Assembly (NCBI GenBank): GCA_008921705.1
Contig: VFFE01006085.1
Coordinates: 53,809-117,808, forward strand
Length of the DNA stretch: 64,000 nt
Direction: 5' to 3'
DNA from: Burhinus oedicnemus
Lineage: Eukaryota; Chordata; Aves; Charadriiformes; Burhinidae
The notes under the pieces were generated by a model. It made no database searches, was not told the DNA's origin, and was given only the letters and a program-made list of their open reading frames with translations. The position numbers were made by a program, and so were the translations under genes. Below, piece by piece: positions 1 through 45,900 of the stretch (the first letter of the stretch is position 1; each line of letters starts with the position of its first letter).

Positions 1-386
1 TTTCATAAAGGTTATGGTTTTGGATCATTAGTAAATACATTCTGTAGCTCCTCTCTGTTTTATGTGTCCTGGTTAAACAGGAGGTAACAGAAGTTTCAGG
101 TGATATGAATTAGAAGTAATTTTCTGCCCTTACATAGATTTGTTTTGTTAATGAGTTTAATCCTATTAACTAATTTCTGAGATTTTTGGCTTGATTCTTT
201 GCTGCCTTGCATGTTTATTTACAACACTGGAAGCTGTAGGAGATACTGCCAGGACATAAGAGCAGAAATTAACCCTGGAATTGTATTTTAAGTTTGTTCA
301 CGCAGGTTAGTTAAGTGATATATTGATGTGATGTCTGATATATATTTATCCTTTTCAAAAAGATACTTTTTTTTTTTCCCTTCTAG
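1..386 (+). other. ACAP2 intron (3' end)
   Basis: AT-rich intron sequence ending in a long T/C tract and TTCTAG. I looked for the preceding BAR exon and did not find one here. Confidence 0.7.
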
Positions 387-34801
<34,415 letters not shown>

Positions 34802-35557
34802 GTGTCAAGAAGGAAAAGAACCTGATCCTTATAGTGCAAGTCTTTTTTTACTTTAACAGAATGAATTATATGCATTTTGTTAGATAGTTTGGATAAAATG
34901 ACCACTCTGATGTAGCTTTAGATTGTGGTAGCTGGGGAAATGTATGAGTTGTTCTATGTTCTACAGTACGTATACCTCAGCAGCTGAAGAAAATGTTAAA
35001 AAAGAAAAATAAAATGCCTGCTATCTCAGTGTAAAAATACTACCTGTTAGCAAGCACGAAGTTAGTCTGCAGTTTGTACATAAAGCTAGCAGAGCCTAGC
35101 TGTATGCGTTACAGATGCCGGGTGGCAGGATGGTCAGGCCAGCTTTGCTATTTAGTATCCCCTGCTGTCATCTGTCTCCCTATTGCCATGAAGAATGTGC
35201 CTCTGACAAGAAGGTCTGGGTTGCATTTTCTGGGACTGTTTGGAAGGGAAATTGGGTAATGACTTACTGAGTTGTCCTTCTATTTGTGGGCCTATAACTT
35301 AAACTACACTGACTCTGGTTAGAGGTAGGCTGTTAATAACAAGACGTGGTAACTCCTGCTCTTTTGCAAGCTCTTTCACAGTGGAAGCTTTAATACCAGG
35401 CGGGCCTTTATGCTAGTGACTGCAGGTCAGTCACAATAGGTATATATCCTGGAGGATGAAACTTCTAAGAGCAGTCTATTTTCCTTTTTTTCTCTTAAAT
35501 TAAACTTCCTGTGCAGCAGGTATACTTTTAAATGAGCATGTGGAACCTCTCATGAAA

Positions 35558-35563
35558 AATAAA
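35558..35563 (+). terminator. ACAP2: Proximal poly(A) signal of ACAP2
   Basis: AATAAA is followed within about 20-40 bases by a GT-rich segment (TGGTGTGGGGTTTGTTTG), the usual layout of a functional cleavage site. It would give a 3' UTR of only about 0.8 kb. Confidence 0.6.
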
Positions 35564-37512
35564 CTTAATCCTTCTGGACATGGTGTGGGGTTTGTTTGTA
35601 GTATCTTGACACCAAAACTTGAAATCTGAGACGTGAAAGTAAATATTGAGCCAATCGAGTTTGTGTAGAACAGTTGTGCAAAGGCTATTTGTTACCTTTT
35701 CTTTTTGCTGTTCTCAGTACTAGCCCTAAGCTGAATATATAAAATCTCATATGTAATGCAGCCACCCTAAATTTAGGGCAATCAATCCTTTATATCAGGA
35801 AGCAGTATCCCTTATAACCTGCAAACATGTGTGTGTATACGTGTTGTCTAAACTAAGGTGTGCACAAGAAAACTTAGGAATTCCACAGCACGTTTTTGCA
35901 AAGTAACAAATGACCGTAGTCTCTAGCTGTATTCTGAGGGCAGCAACACAGTTTGCGTTATTCAATAGTGAGCTCTGCTCTGCTGATGTGCATGTATAAA
36001 TGGTGCCTGTGGGTACATGCTTATGTGTCAGGTTATTTAATGCCTAGACAGTAATCACCTGAAGCCCCAAACCAGCAGATGCAGTTCTTTACGCTCTATT
36101 TGTCTGCCCTATGGACAACTTAAGGAGAATTTTTAGCGTAATGTAGTATCAATCTGAGGTTTTTAACAATCCTAATAGCCATGGCGTTATGCTAATGTGC
36201 TGTTTAAATATATGTAGGAAATGAATTGGCTTTTCTTCAAGCTAGCTAAGATAAGCAAGATTGGATTGGGTAAAAAAATTCTGTAAACTATGGTAAAATT
36301 AAACTTTCTGGCATGTTAAATTCGAATAAGGTATTTAAAATATTTATCATTTTGCATCAAATGTATAATAATGCATCAGATCTGGACTATTATTGCTGCA
36401 AAGCTAATAGCATTTTAGGAGTGTCCAATAGATTCTTTTTCCAAGCAGGAGAATCTTACAAAATGGTTTTTGCTTTGTGTGTGGTCTAATTATGCTAGGA
36501 AAAGCAGATTCTGCCCATTTAAAAAGTGCATTTAGTCTGAATCATAAGAAACTTGGGAATATCACCTGTAAGCAGTAGTTTCTACTAAGTTGTTTTTTAA
36601 ATAGCTGTCTATGGAATGATAATATACTTCCTAATATGTAGTATTTAACAGCAGTGGATGTTTTAGTAGATCTTAAAGTAAAATTCTCTGTGTACAGATG
36701 GGACAATGTAAGATACGGCTATGTATACTATACACTTTAGGCACAGTTTTTTCTGAAGTTATCTTTTGCAGCCAACCAGACAGGCAGTATATAGTGTGAT
36801 TGGCTGTAAAGTAAAGCTACCTAAAGCTTAATGGCATAATCACTATCTCAGTGCATGCTGCTGGAAAAAAGTCCAAGACCTTTATTTCAAATCTCCACTG
36901 GTATTGTTTTTCCTAGCCATAAAAATATCTGTGACAAATTTTGCAGGACAACTTCCTGTAGACAAAAAGCTTCTTTCCAGTAGCTCTGCAGATCCATTTG
37001 CTGCATTCTCGACTCCCGTCTGTCTGGGAAGCAGTATCAGTCTATTTATGCTAAAGGACTAATAACATACCTGGTCCACAGGTTGTATTACTCTTTTCGG
37101 GAGCTCTGGAGTTTTAGTTGTTCAGGGAGTAGGTAAGTCACTTCTGATCCTGCAGCATTGTTCCCCAGTCCTTTTAGGTACGCTAGAATGTCCAGTATAA
37201 ACTGCATTCTGTTAAAGCTTTTTTTCAGGTCAGGTGCAATACAGGTGTTAATATTGCTCATCAGCAAAAATGAATATGCCATGAAGCTGCATGAAATGCA
37301 TTGAGGGCTTAGTCCTACCAAGCAAACACTGGCAGGCTCAGTGCACCAGGGCCTCTGTAACTCATAGGATTCAGCCCTCATTAATAAAAAGTATGATTAT
37401 CTCTAGTACTCTGAAGATATGGACTTTCATATTGAGTTCTAATTTAAGTGCTAATCTTCTGCTCAGTAATATTAAGAAATTTCCATTTTTATTACAATAT
37501 GAATCTGAGTAT

Positions 37513-37556
37513 AACTAGAATAATAGACAGTAACAACTAGAATAATAAACAGTAAG
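37513..37556 (+). repeat. 22-base tandem duplication in ACAP2 3' UTR
   Basis: Two adjacent 22-base copies starting AACTAGAATAATA and differing at two bases. The second copy contains an AATAAA. Confidence 0.85.
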
Positions 37557-39455
37557 TCTCCATTGTAGGTTAACATCTTGTACTCTGTATCAGGTAACGG
37601 AAAGCTTCAATTCCAGTTCATGTTTCTCTGTAGGTATGAAGTATAATAGGTCTTAGTTGGTGAGGTACAAAGCAGTAGATTCCTAACATAGTTTAAAATC
37701 AGCTTTCACATGGATTTTTAGTAATTTACTAGATAGCCTGCTGAAAGATTTCATAATATTTTTCCAAGCCAGAGTTAGATCATGTGTTCCAAAGGTCTCT
37801 TGGAAAGACAAATGTTGAGGAGCTCAACATACTTTCTAATCCATCTTCACTTCAGAGGTGTAATTTACTTATGTTGCATGTTGATTAAAACAGTGTCTGT
37901 GGTGTTTCCTTAGTGGTCTGTATTGTTTTGATTGTTCATAAGGTTTCATCTTTTATGTTAATGTCAGTACAGTGCATATAAACTTAAATTTTTGAATTAT
38001 TATACTGAATCTTGCCACTGAATTATATCAGACATGCTGGAATTTGTTCCCATAAATGTGGGTGAAGGTAGTAGATGGTGGAAGTCTTTCTTTGCTTTCA
38101 CAAGGTGCACATACTGCAGTCTACAACGTACTAATCAACAACTGAAACACACATTCAGACTTCAGCCTCCTTACCAATTAGGACGTAATCCACGAACTCT
38201 GAAATTGGTGGGTGTCTTTCCACTCATTTCAGAAGCTTTGGATTGTATCCTTCCTGGCTTCTAATGTTAGTGCATTAAAGGATCCTGTATTAATACTGCA
38301 TTTTTCACTCTGTGGGGTTTTATATTTTACCTGTTTATATACTGAGCCGAAATAGTTTTAGAAAATGCAACCAGACCTTCCAACTGCTGTCAGCAGATCC
38401 CCATATAAGAGGAAATTTCTCCTGTTTTGCAGTCTGACATCAGTACACACATGTTGTCTAAACTATTAGAGTTCTCCCTGATGGAGCAAAAGCTTTGTAG
38501 CACTAAAGAAAAAAGGTGAGAACTAGAATAAGCATAGGGTAGGCTGTGATGTGTCCAGGACTTTGGTGTTCCTCTGCAGCCATCTGTTTTAAAGTGTGGA
38601 TGTTAACTCTGCGTTTTGATCATGAGAATCTCAAATGACACAGTGAACATAAAAAGACCATTTGATAGAATTACAAATAGTGTGTAAGTACCAAGGGCGT
38701 AATATTTTTACACTGTCAAAAGGATTCAGCCGATTATTCTGATTATTTAATACACTGAAAGTATTTTGAGAGTCAGTTTTGCAAACTACCCTTTCTGCCC
38801 ATTCACAGATGGGCACTTTTTCCCCAGTTAGAGTTTATGCCACTGGTAGTCAAAATGTCTTGCTGTCTTGCACAAAAGCACATTTCTAAAACAGGGACAG
38901 CTCCAGAAAGGCAGCACTGGGGAAAAGGATGAATGTACCACTTTGGTATATTGCCTTTCATGCGCTTGCTTTATCTTTCTGCATATGGTATTTTCTTGTT
39001 TCTCTTCCCATGGAAGGAGATGATCGAGGAGGAAAAAATCCCACTCACTTCTCTGTTAGGATGTCAGATATTCCATGTTTTGATAGAAATTGCTGAGAAA
39101 TCAATGGTTCCTCAAGCAGAGAGGTGACTCTGTCTGAAATAATGAACTATTTTTTTTTGTTTATCCACGTGTCCCTCTGTACATGGTGTTTTTTGGTTTT
39201 GTTTTTGTTTGGGTTTTTTTTTTTAAGCATTCCAGCAGTAAAATCCTTGCGTTCTCCTGTGAGCCCTTCCTCCTTAAGGTGTAACTGTAAAGAATGTATA
39301 ACCTGCCCTAGTTCGCATTTAATAAGTCTGTAGACTTTGCATCTAAAACTTGAATGTAGTTTTCTGTAGTTTGTCATTGTAAATGAGCGAAACGCGTTGT
39401 TACCTTTGTAGTTAACCGACTGTACATGCTGTAAGGACTGTAAATACTGTACTTG

Positions 39456-39461
39456 ATTAAA
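39456..39461 (+). terminator. ACAP2: Distal poly(A) signal of ACAP2
   Basis: ATTAAA, the common variant hexamer, lies at the end of the AT-rich domain and is followed by T/G-containing sequence. Cleavage would fall near 39,475-39,485, just where the CpG island begins. Confidence 0.6.
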
Positions 39462-39504
39462 CCTTTCTACGCTCTCAACGGCCTCCGTCTGTGGGGCGGG
39501 CGCG

Positions 39505-39562
39505 GGGCGGGCTGAGGCGGCCGCCCCGCCCCCGGGCGGGCTGAGGCGGCCGCCCCGCCCCC
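39505..39562 (+). repeat. 29-base tandem duplication in XXYLT1 promoter
   Basis: Two perfect 29-base copies (39,505-39,533 and 39,534-39,562) each hold a GGGCGGG box, the palindrome GCGGCCGC and a CCGCCCC box. The second copy ends three bases before the start codon, so the duplication forms nearly all of the short 5' UTR and core promoter. Confidence 0.9.
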
Positions 39563-39565
39563 GGC

Positions 39566-39991
39566 ATGGCGGCGCTGGGCCGCGCGGGCCGGGGCTGGGC
39601 GCGCTCGCAGCCCGCCGCCCTGGCGCTGGCCGCCGCCCTGGCCGTCTGCGCCTTCTACTACCTGGGCGGCGGCGGAGAGACCTTTTCCAGCGCCACCCGC
39701 CGCCTCCGCGCCACGCCGCCCGCCCCGGCCCACCGCCACCCCCAGCGCGGCGGCGGGGAGGCGGCGGCGACGGGCGGCCGCGACCTGCACCTCCTGCTGA
39801 TGTTCACCAAGGCGGAGCGGAGCCCGGCGCTGCGCGGCAAGGCGCAGGCGGCGCTGCGCTCCCTGCTGCGGCACGGCCGCCTGGGCGGCGGGGACGCCCT
39901 GCACCTCCACCTGGTCACCGAGGGCGCCAGCAGGGAGATCGGCCTGGGCCTGCTGCGCGACCTGCTGCGCGGAGCCGCCTTCCGGCACCAG
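39566..39991 (+). CDS. XXYLT1: XXYLT1 exon 1, membrane anchor and start of catalytic domain
   Basis: This exon has 142 codons and ends CAG|GTGCGG in phase 0. A short N-terminal tail is followed by the hydrophobic AALALAAALAVCAFYYLG, the conserved ETFSSATRRL, a proline-, glycine- and alanine-rich stem (about residues 49-71), and the first strand and helices of the GT domain (DLHLLLMFTKAE, ASREIGLGLLRDLL). The stem is poorly conserved and GC-rich; long antisense open frames over it are shadows. Confidence 0.95.
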
Positions 39992-42900
39992 GTGCGGGCG
40001 GGGGGGCGGGGAGCGGCGCGGCGGTGGGGCCTGCCCGCGGGGAGCGGAGCGCCGCGGTCCCGGCCTTGGCCGCCCGCCCGCCGGAATGCTTCGGCTGGTG
40101 GGTGCAGCCCGGCCCGAGCAGGGCTATGGGGCTCTCGCCGAGCCTCACGGAGGTTTCTGGGTAACGTTAGTCTTCCCACAAGACAAAGGGAGCAGCAGAA
40201 CGGTGCTGACAGCCCTTGCTCCAGCTCCCTACGGGAGGCTGTGTTTGCTTCCCATCTGTGCTGGAGAAGGCTGCGTCTCTCCCCAGTCTCGCGAATCCTT
40301 TGAAGGGCTCGTTCTGTGTGAACCGAGACCCCGCGTCCCTGCTGGGACGTGTCCCGGTGCAGCTCAGTGATCATCCTGCCCGGGGCTGGGTGGCTGCGTG
40401 GCCCGGGAGCCCCTCTGGCAGGCCCCTTCTGCTGGAGCAGAACAGCTGCTCTGAGCAGTGCTGCTCCTCTTCTGGAGACTTTGTTGTTTGCCCCAGTTCA
40501 GTGTCTCAGCACAAGGACCATGCGTGCTTGTGTCTAGATGGCTTCCCAAGTGGTCCTGCAGGACTGTGATCAGAAAAGGCTGTCGCCCTGTTGCTCGCAG
40601 CTCTTGAAAAAGGGAACGGAGAGCCTGCAAAGGTTGGAGTGCCTCCACATGTGAATGTTCATCTTGCTACCTGCCAGAGAAACGGTTCTGCCTCCCAAAA
40701 AGATAGTCGGTGCAGTCCATGCAAAGCCAGGCTTTCCTTCACATTAAACAGGTGTCTGAAAACTGGAGGAGTATTAAGTTCAGAGACTCCAGGTAACTTG
40801 ACTCTCCTGTCCTGAGGTGCTGCTGCAGAGTATTTCTTGAAATGGTTCTCTGCTCCTCCTGTAATTTTTCGTTTCTCATCTTTCAGGTATTTAATATTAG
40901 TTGAACTCTGCTAAGGTGTAACTAGAGATGTAACCTGAACGTTGTTCATGCAGCTCATTTGTTGGTAAATAATCCCACCTCTCCTTTTTCTTAAATGGCA
41001 CTTTACTAGTGCTGGTGCTCAGTCAGGTCACATATCCGTGGTGAGTAACCTTACGGCACTGGCAGTGCTCCGCAGTCTGGAGGGGTTGTACCTTCAGGAG
41101 GATTCCTCCCTGCTGCAGTGGGGTGGACTAGCAGTGCCCCATGACAGTGCAGTGCGACAGCCTAGCTCAGGTTTGTGCTGTCATGTCCTCTGGAGTGGGA
41201 GGACCCCTGGGCCACCACAGTGTTCAGATCACTTGCAGACACCCCTCTGTGTGTGTGGCTGCCTTACTGCCATCTGCTCGTCTCAGAAACTGAATTCCTC
41301 TGCAGGCAACCTTGCCAGAATTGTTGCTCCTGGGGGATGTGGGCTTGTGAGTTGAATGTTGCATGAGGTGGGGACGGGAGGTGGGGGCATGCAGTGATGC
41401 GTGTTGCAGGGTGGGCCTCTGTAGGTGCTTGTGAACTTGCAGTAGAGCCTGGCTCTCAGCTCAGTGAGGAGGTCTTGCACCAGAACTGATCTGTTGGGTA
41501 TAAGCAAGCAGTGTGGTCTGGAGAGCTCAGGTGAGATTTCACTGGGATCTGCTCGATGGGACAGCTTCTTCCCTCTCTCCTGGCAGAGCCTGATGTATCC
41601 TAGTTTCGTTAGCTGGCCTGTGGTTGGCAGTACACTTCAGATCTATCTACTTACCTGGTTTTAGGTAGAGGTCCTAGTACAGAGCAGAGGCTGTTGCCTG
41701 CTTCTAAGGCACACAGCCTTGCCCCTAATACTGCACCAGTTTCTGGTACGCCAGCAGGTGACGGTACCTCTTTGTTGTTGCTGTAGCCTACCCCATTCCT
41801 CCTCTTTATCAGCAGGAAACATCACCCTAACTTGGACTTTGGGTGCTGCTAAAACGTTGAAGGTGGTTGATCCTGATGCTCAGGTAGCTCCAGCAGTAAC
41901 CCATCTCCGTCCTGAGACCTCTCCTTTCCTGGTTCTCTTGGTGTCCCCAGAACACTCTCCTGGTTCTTACGCTCTTTTCCTAGAGCAGGCCCAGGATGAT
42001 ACTTGATAAAGTGTTCAGAGGGCAGCTTGAGTTGCCAAGGCAGGATCAGTAAAAACCTTGAACTTTACTTTTTCTTCATGAGGATGTGATTTCGGCTCTG
42101 CTTTTGGAGCTGTCCTTGCCCTCCCCTCCCAGCAGAGCTGGGGTCAGTTGGGTCCTCTGCCGAGGAATCAGACCTGGATCCTGTCCCTTGGGGAAGGTCA
42201 TGGACCAGCTCTTGTCTCTTCCTAAGCAAATTCAGGAACTTCCAAAATCTCCTGGAGACTGAAGCAGCTGGTTGCAGCCTGCCAGGGCAGGACGCGGAGC
42301 ATGAGAGCGGAGGGGCCTTGGGATGCACCACGGTGGGGTGTGTGGGAGCAGCTTAGGCACAGGGCCCTCCCCCCCTGCGCAGGGCAGGGCAGACCTGGGC
42401 TATCCCGGTCATGGGGTACTCCTGATGTGGCATCACTGTGCCTGTACAGATGTGTTCCAGATGTGAAGCTGGGAGCGCAGTGTGCCGACGGCGAGCAGCA
42501 GATGGAGCTGGTGCTCCGCGATGTGGTGCTGCGTGGCTTTTTGGCGTGGGGTGGAGAGCGGCAGGGACGAGGAAGTTGGCTGGGAAGCACCCATGAGCTT
42601 GGAGGGAAGCACCCGTGCTGGAGGAAGGACTTGCCGCATCCTGGCACCCAGCCAGGACCTGGCCTTGCCGCCCATGCCTTGTTCTCCCAGCCTCAGCTTG
42701 TGGAGGTTCTCCTGGGCTTTTACCAGGGCTTTTATGCTCGCAATTGGAGAGAGTATGTCCTGTCCTGTGGGTTGTAGGGTGATCTCTGCAGCCTCTCCTG
42801 CTTCCCAGTGAGTGGGAAGTAGGCGGGAGCGAGCCCGGGCATGTCTCAGCAGCCGATACTGTGCTTACAAAAAGCCCTGACTTGCCCCGTTTCCTGCAAC

Positions 42901-45900
42901 TCTGGGCTGTGTGCTCTGACTCCCTGCGCTGATTCATATCGCTTATTTATTCCGTTCCCCTGTGAGAATAAAATTAACTGCGCGCTTTGCTTGTTGCTCT
43001 TCCTGGTTGCTTGTTTAGATCAGTCCTGCTGAGGATGCTGCCAAACGCTGACTCCTCTGCGGGTCTGGTGCTGTGCGAAGACGTGTAACTAAGCTGCCAT
43101 GACCCCCCACTTACAAGAGAGCTGCAAAGATACCCAGCATCAGAAGGATGAAAAGTTACGGAGAAATGAAATGTGGGTTGTTTTTTCCCAGTGAATCAAT
43201 TGAAAGGGTCTTTTCTCAGCGTGGGACATGTTTATAAAACTGTACGTGCACAGGAAACCCCTAGAACTTACTTTTCTTAATGTCCTCAGCAAATGTGGTC
43301 GGATTTAGCTATGGGGATTTACTGAAAGCTGCTACGCAAATAAATAATGAAGTACAAAATTAGCAGCAGATCAACAAGCTGTGCTAAAGTCAGCAGTGGG
43401 GAGAGGAGAAGCTCTCGCAGTCCTGGAGAGGCTGGCCGGCCTGTAGCTGCGGAAGGAAGATTCAGCTGTTCAGGAGTTTGCTTTGCAGAAGTGCCTAACC
43501 AAAGGGTGGGCAAAAGACACAAATTTTCCTGTTTCCTTTGGCAGAGGGAAGGCGGATGATGCTGTGTCTGGAGTTTCAGGAGTATTTTTCCCATGATTTT
43601 TGTCCACTGGTACTTGGCACACTGCTTGTTTCAGAGGTGGCTGGAATTGGTTTGACTTTTTTTTCCCCCTGCTCAGCTGTTCCTTATGTGCTGTGCAGAC
43701 CTCAGCTGGATGCAGAAGGGCAGTTACAGGTGCTGTATTTCTCCTCCATGCTTCTCCAGTCCAGCCAGACCCCAAAGCTGCCCCTACCGAGCTGGGCTGG
43801 GAGCAGAGCATCGCGCGTGCCGGTGCTGGTGGTGCTCAGCTCTGTGCACCTGCAGTCAGTGCCTTTGCACCTGGAGAGCAGCGGTGTTCTGCTGTGTTTG
43901 GTCAGCTGGGATCACTGCCAGCAGCAGCACTTGGTGCTGCAGATCTGCTCCCCACAGCCATGCCGCTCTCCTGCCTGTTCCTGCAGCGCTGCCGGTGCTA
44001 ACCATGATGGCGAAGTCGCTCGTGCAGCTTGACAGGGCTGGGGTGAGATGCTGCTGTAATGTTACCAGTAACGGAGTTTCCTCCCCTGCAGTGTCTTGGG
44101 GAATACACTGTGCTATCCAAAGCCAGGTGTGGCTGCTGATGAGCTCTCCCAATGCACTTTCCTGGTACGTGTTGTTCTGTGTTTTTCCTGCCGTCCTGCA
44201 GGCGCTTGGCCTCGAGCCCAGCAGCCGGGACACCAGCAGTGTGGCCGCCCCACTGAAGGACATGCTGGCCACAGAGCCTGCATGAGGGCTGTCATATAGC
44301 GCCTGGCTGACAGCAAGGGCCAGTGGCTGAGGGTTGGGTGTTTGGGGTGCCCTCCCCAGGAGAGAGGCCATGGGGACTCCGCTGTGACTGTTCTCCAGCA
44401 GTACCCCACTGTGGGCTTGGCTGTCGTGCCCAGGGTCAGGATGGGCCCATCACCTTGCCTTGTTCAGCATACTGTGGGTCCCACGAGTGGTGCTCTACCT
44501 CTGGTGAGCTCTGCTCTGGCACGAGAGCACTTTGATCTGGGTAACGTTTTCTGCAAGAAAGTGTGGGAGGAAGAAGCTCCAGACCGCTCACTGCCTCTGT
44601 CTCTGTGCCGGCCTCGCTGGGCGTCGTGCCAGCCTTGCTGGGCGTCAAACCAGCCCTTTGTGCATCCCACAGAGAGGGTGGTCATTGTACCAGCTCAGGC
44701 TCCAGAGCCGCCATTTCCTCTGAAGCACTTGACTTGGTTTACGTTTTAAAAAAGCAAATGCTCTATCTTGTATGTTTAGGTGTATAGCGCAGGGCTCCTT
44801 GCTCTTAAGCAGATGAAGTTTTAGTAGGAAAAAGGAGCGAAACCCTAGAACCATTGAATAGTTTGGTTTGGAAGGGAGCTATGGAGATCATGGGGTTGAG
44901 TTCCCTGCTGAAGGCTTAAGGAAGTGTCTCTCTATCCCTCAGACAAGGGGTATAGGCTCCCCTTTCCAAAATTCATGTACTGCTCCAGCGTTGTGTCCTC
45001 ACTGGCCTTCAGTTTCTGCTGGGCTCTTCCTGCTTTCCCTCGCCTGAAGGAGGCAGCGTGACCTCCAGTCTCAACAGTCGAGTTCCTGCACTCCCCCTTA
45101 TCCACACCAGGGTCGTGTGCCTCATGTCTCTTAATTACCCTGAAAATCCCTCCTGTTATCTTGCATGATTCAGTGACCTGTGTCCTTCTGTGTGTATAAC
45201 GAGCATCAGGCTGCACAAAAGTTCCTGTTCGTCAGACTTTCACCAAAATTGATTGTAAGCTTCTAAAATTTCAGTAGCCTACAAGGTACATTTGCGGTTG
45301 CTCCTGTTTCTGGCCCATAGCGAGGACCTGCGCAGGGGTGCCAGGGCCGGTGCTAGTGTGTGGGCTCCAGCAGGGCTGAGGGGTGCACAGCATTGCTGGC
45401 TGAGCTCGAGCAAAGCTCCAGTACAAGCGGGCTGAGACCCCTCTAGAGAAGATGCTTGGCTCTGCTGTAACTCCTCATGTTTCAATTTTCATCAGCATGC
45501 TATGGCCCGTCCTCCCTTTCCCCCTCCAGCCCCGGCGGGACGTGCTGCAGAGCTTGCCTCCGTGCCGGGCTGAGGTTCAGGAAATCCGGGCTGCGTCCCT
45601 GGCCCTGTCGCAGCCTGTCTCTGCAGCAGGGAGCAAGTCTTGGTCCTCAGGGTAAGTGACGTGGTCTGGCTTGCCTCAAAAAGGCAGGATGCCAGAGCCT
45701 GGAGCGAACCGTCACCTCATCTGATGGACTCCATATGGGAGACCAGATATGTGGTTGCATGAGGCAGTGGGAACAGACCAGAAGAAACAAAAAAATCCAA
45801 AAAACATTGAACAGAATTGATTGTATGAGTGGATTTGAGTCTCCCTTGGCCCATCTCATCTTTATGAAATGGTAGTAAAAATCCTTCCCTCTTTTCCCTG

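Larger units (their letters stand above)
34802..39480 (+). other. ACAP2: ACAP2 3' UTR
   Basis: No coding signal follows the ACAP2 stop, and the AT-rich composition continues unbroken to about 39,475, so this is read as a long 3' UTR of about 4.7 kb, similar in scale to mammalian ACAP2. Poly(A) hexamers include 35,008 and 35,558 (AATAAA, the latter with a GT-rich stretch after it), 37,383, 37,544, and ATTAAA at 39,456 followed by a T/G-rich stretch. A Pumilio-type TGTAAATA lies at about 39,440. A T- and G-rich low-complexity stretch occupies about 39,184-39,226. Open frames inside are short and have no recognisable family. Confidence 0.75.
39478..40130 (+). promoter_or_regulatory. XXYLT1: CpG island and promoter of XXYLT1
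   Basis: Composition changes abruptly at about 39,478 from AT-rich to very GC- and CpG-rich. The island covers exon 1 and fades in early intron 1. Multiple GC boxes (GGGCGG and its complement) stand before the ATG and no TATA box is seen, typical of a broadly expressed vertebrate promoter. The start site must lie in the short space after the ACAP2 poly(A) signal or inside the ACAP2 3' end. Confidence 0.8.

Noticed and set aside
39467..39988. 173-codon minus-strand open frame, and the overlapping 238-codon frame to 40,374
   Set aside because: They are antisense shadows of GC-rich XXYLT1 exon 1. Their Ala/Arg/Gly/Pro-rich products reflect CpG-island composition.
39566..40303. XXYLT1 exon 1 read through into intron 1 as a 245-codon protein
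   Set aside because: The CAG|GTGCGG donor at 39,991 fits the known exon boundary and exon 2 continues the family sequence. The tail after residue 142 has no similarity to the family.
42301..42937. Overlapping open frames of 158 (+), 141 (-) and 194 (-) codons in XXYLT1 intron 1
   Set aside because: Several frames are open at once on both strands, which is expected in GC-rich DNA. None shows a domain or a codon pattern of a real gene.
43538..44371. Open frames of 164, 133, 199 (+) and 171 (-) codons
   Set aside because: Mutually overlapping in different frames, cysteine- and serine-rich without family features; treated as chance in GC-rich intron.
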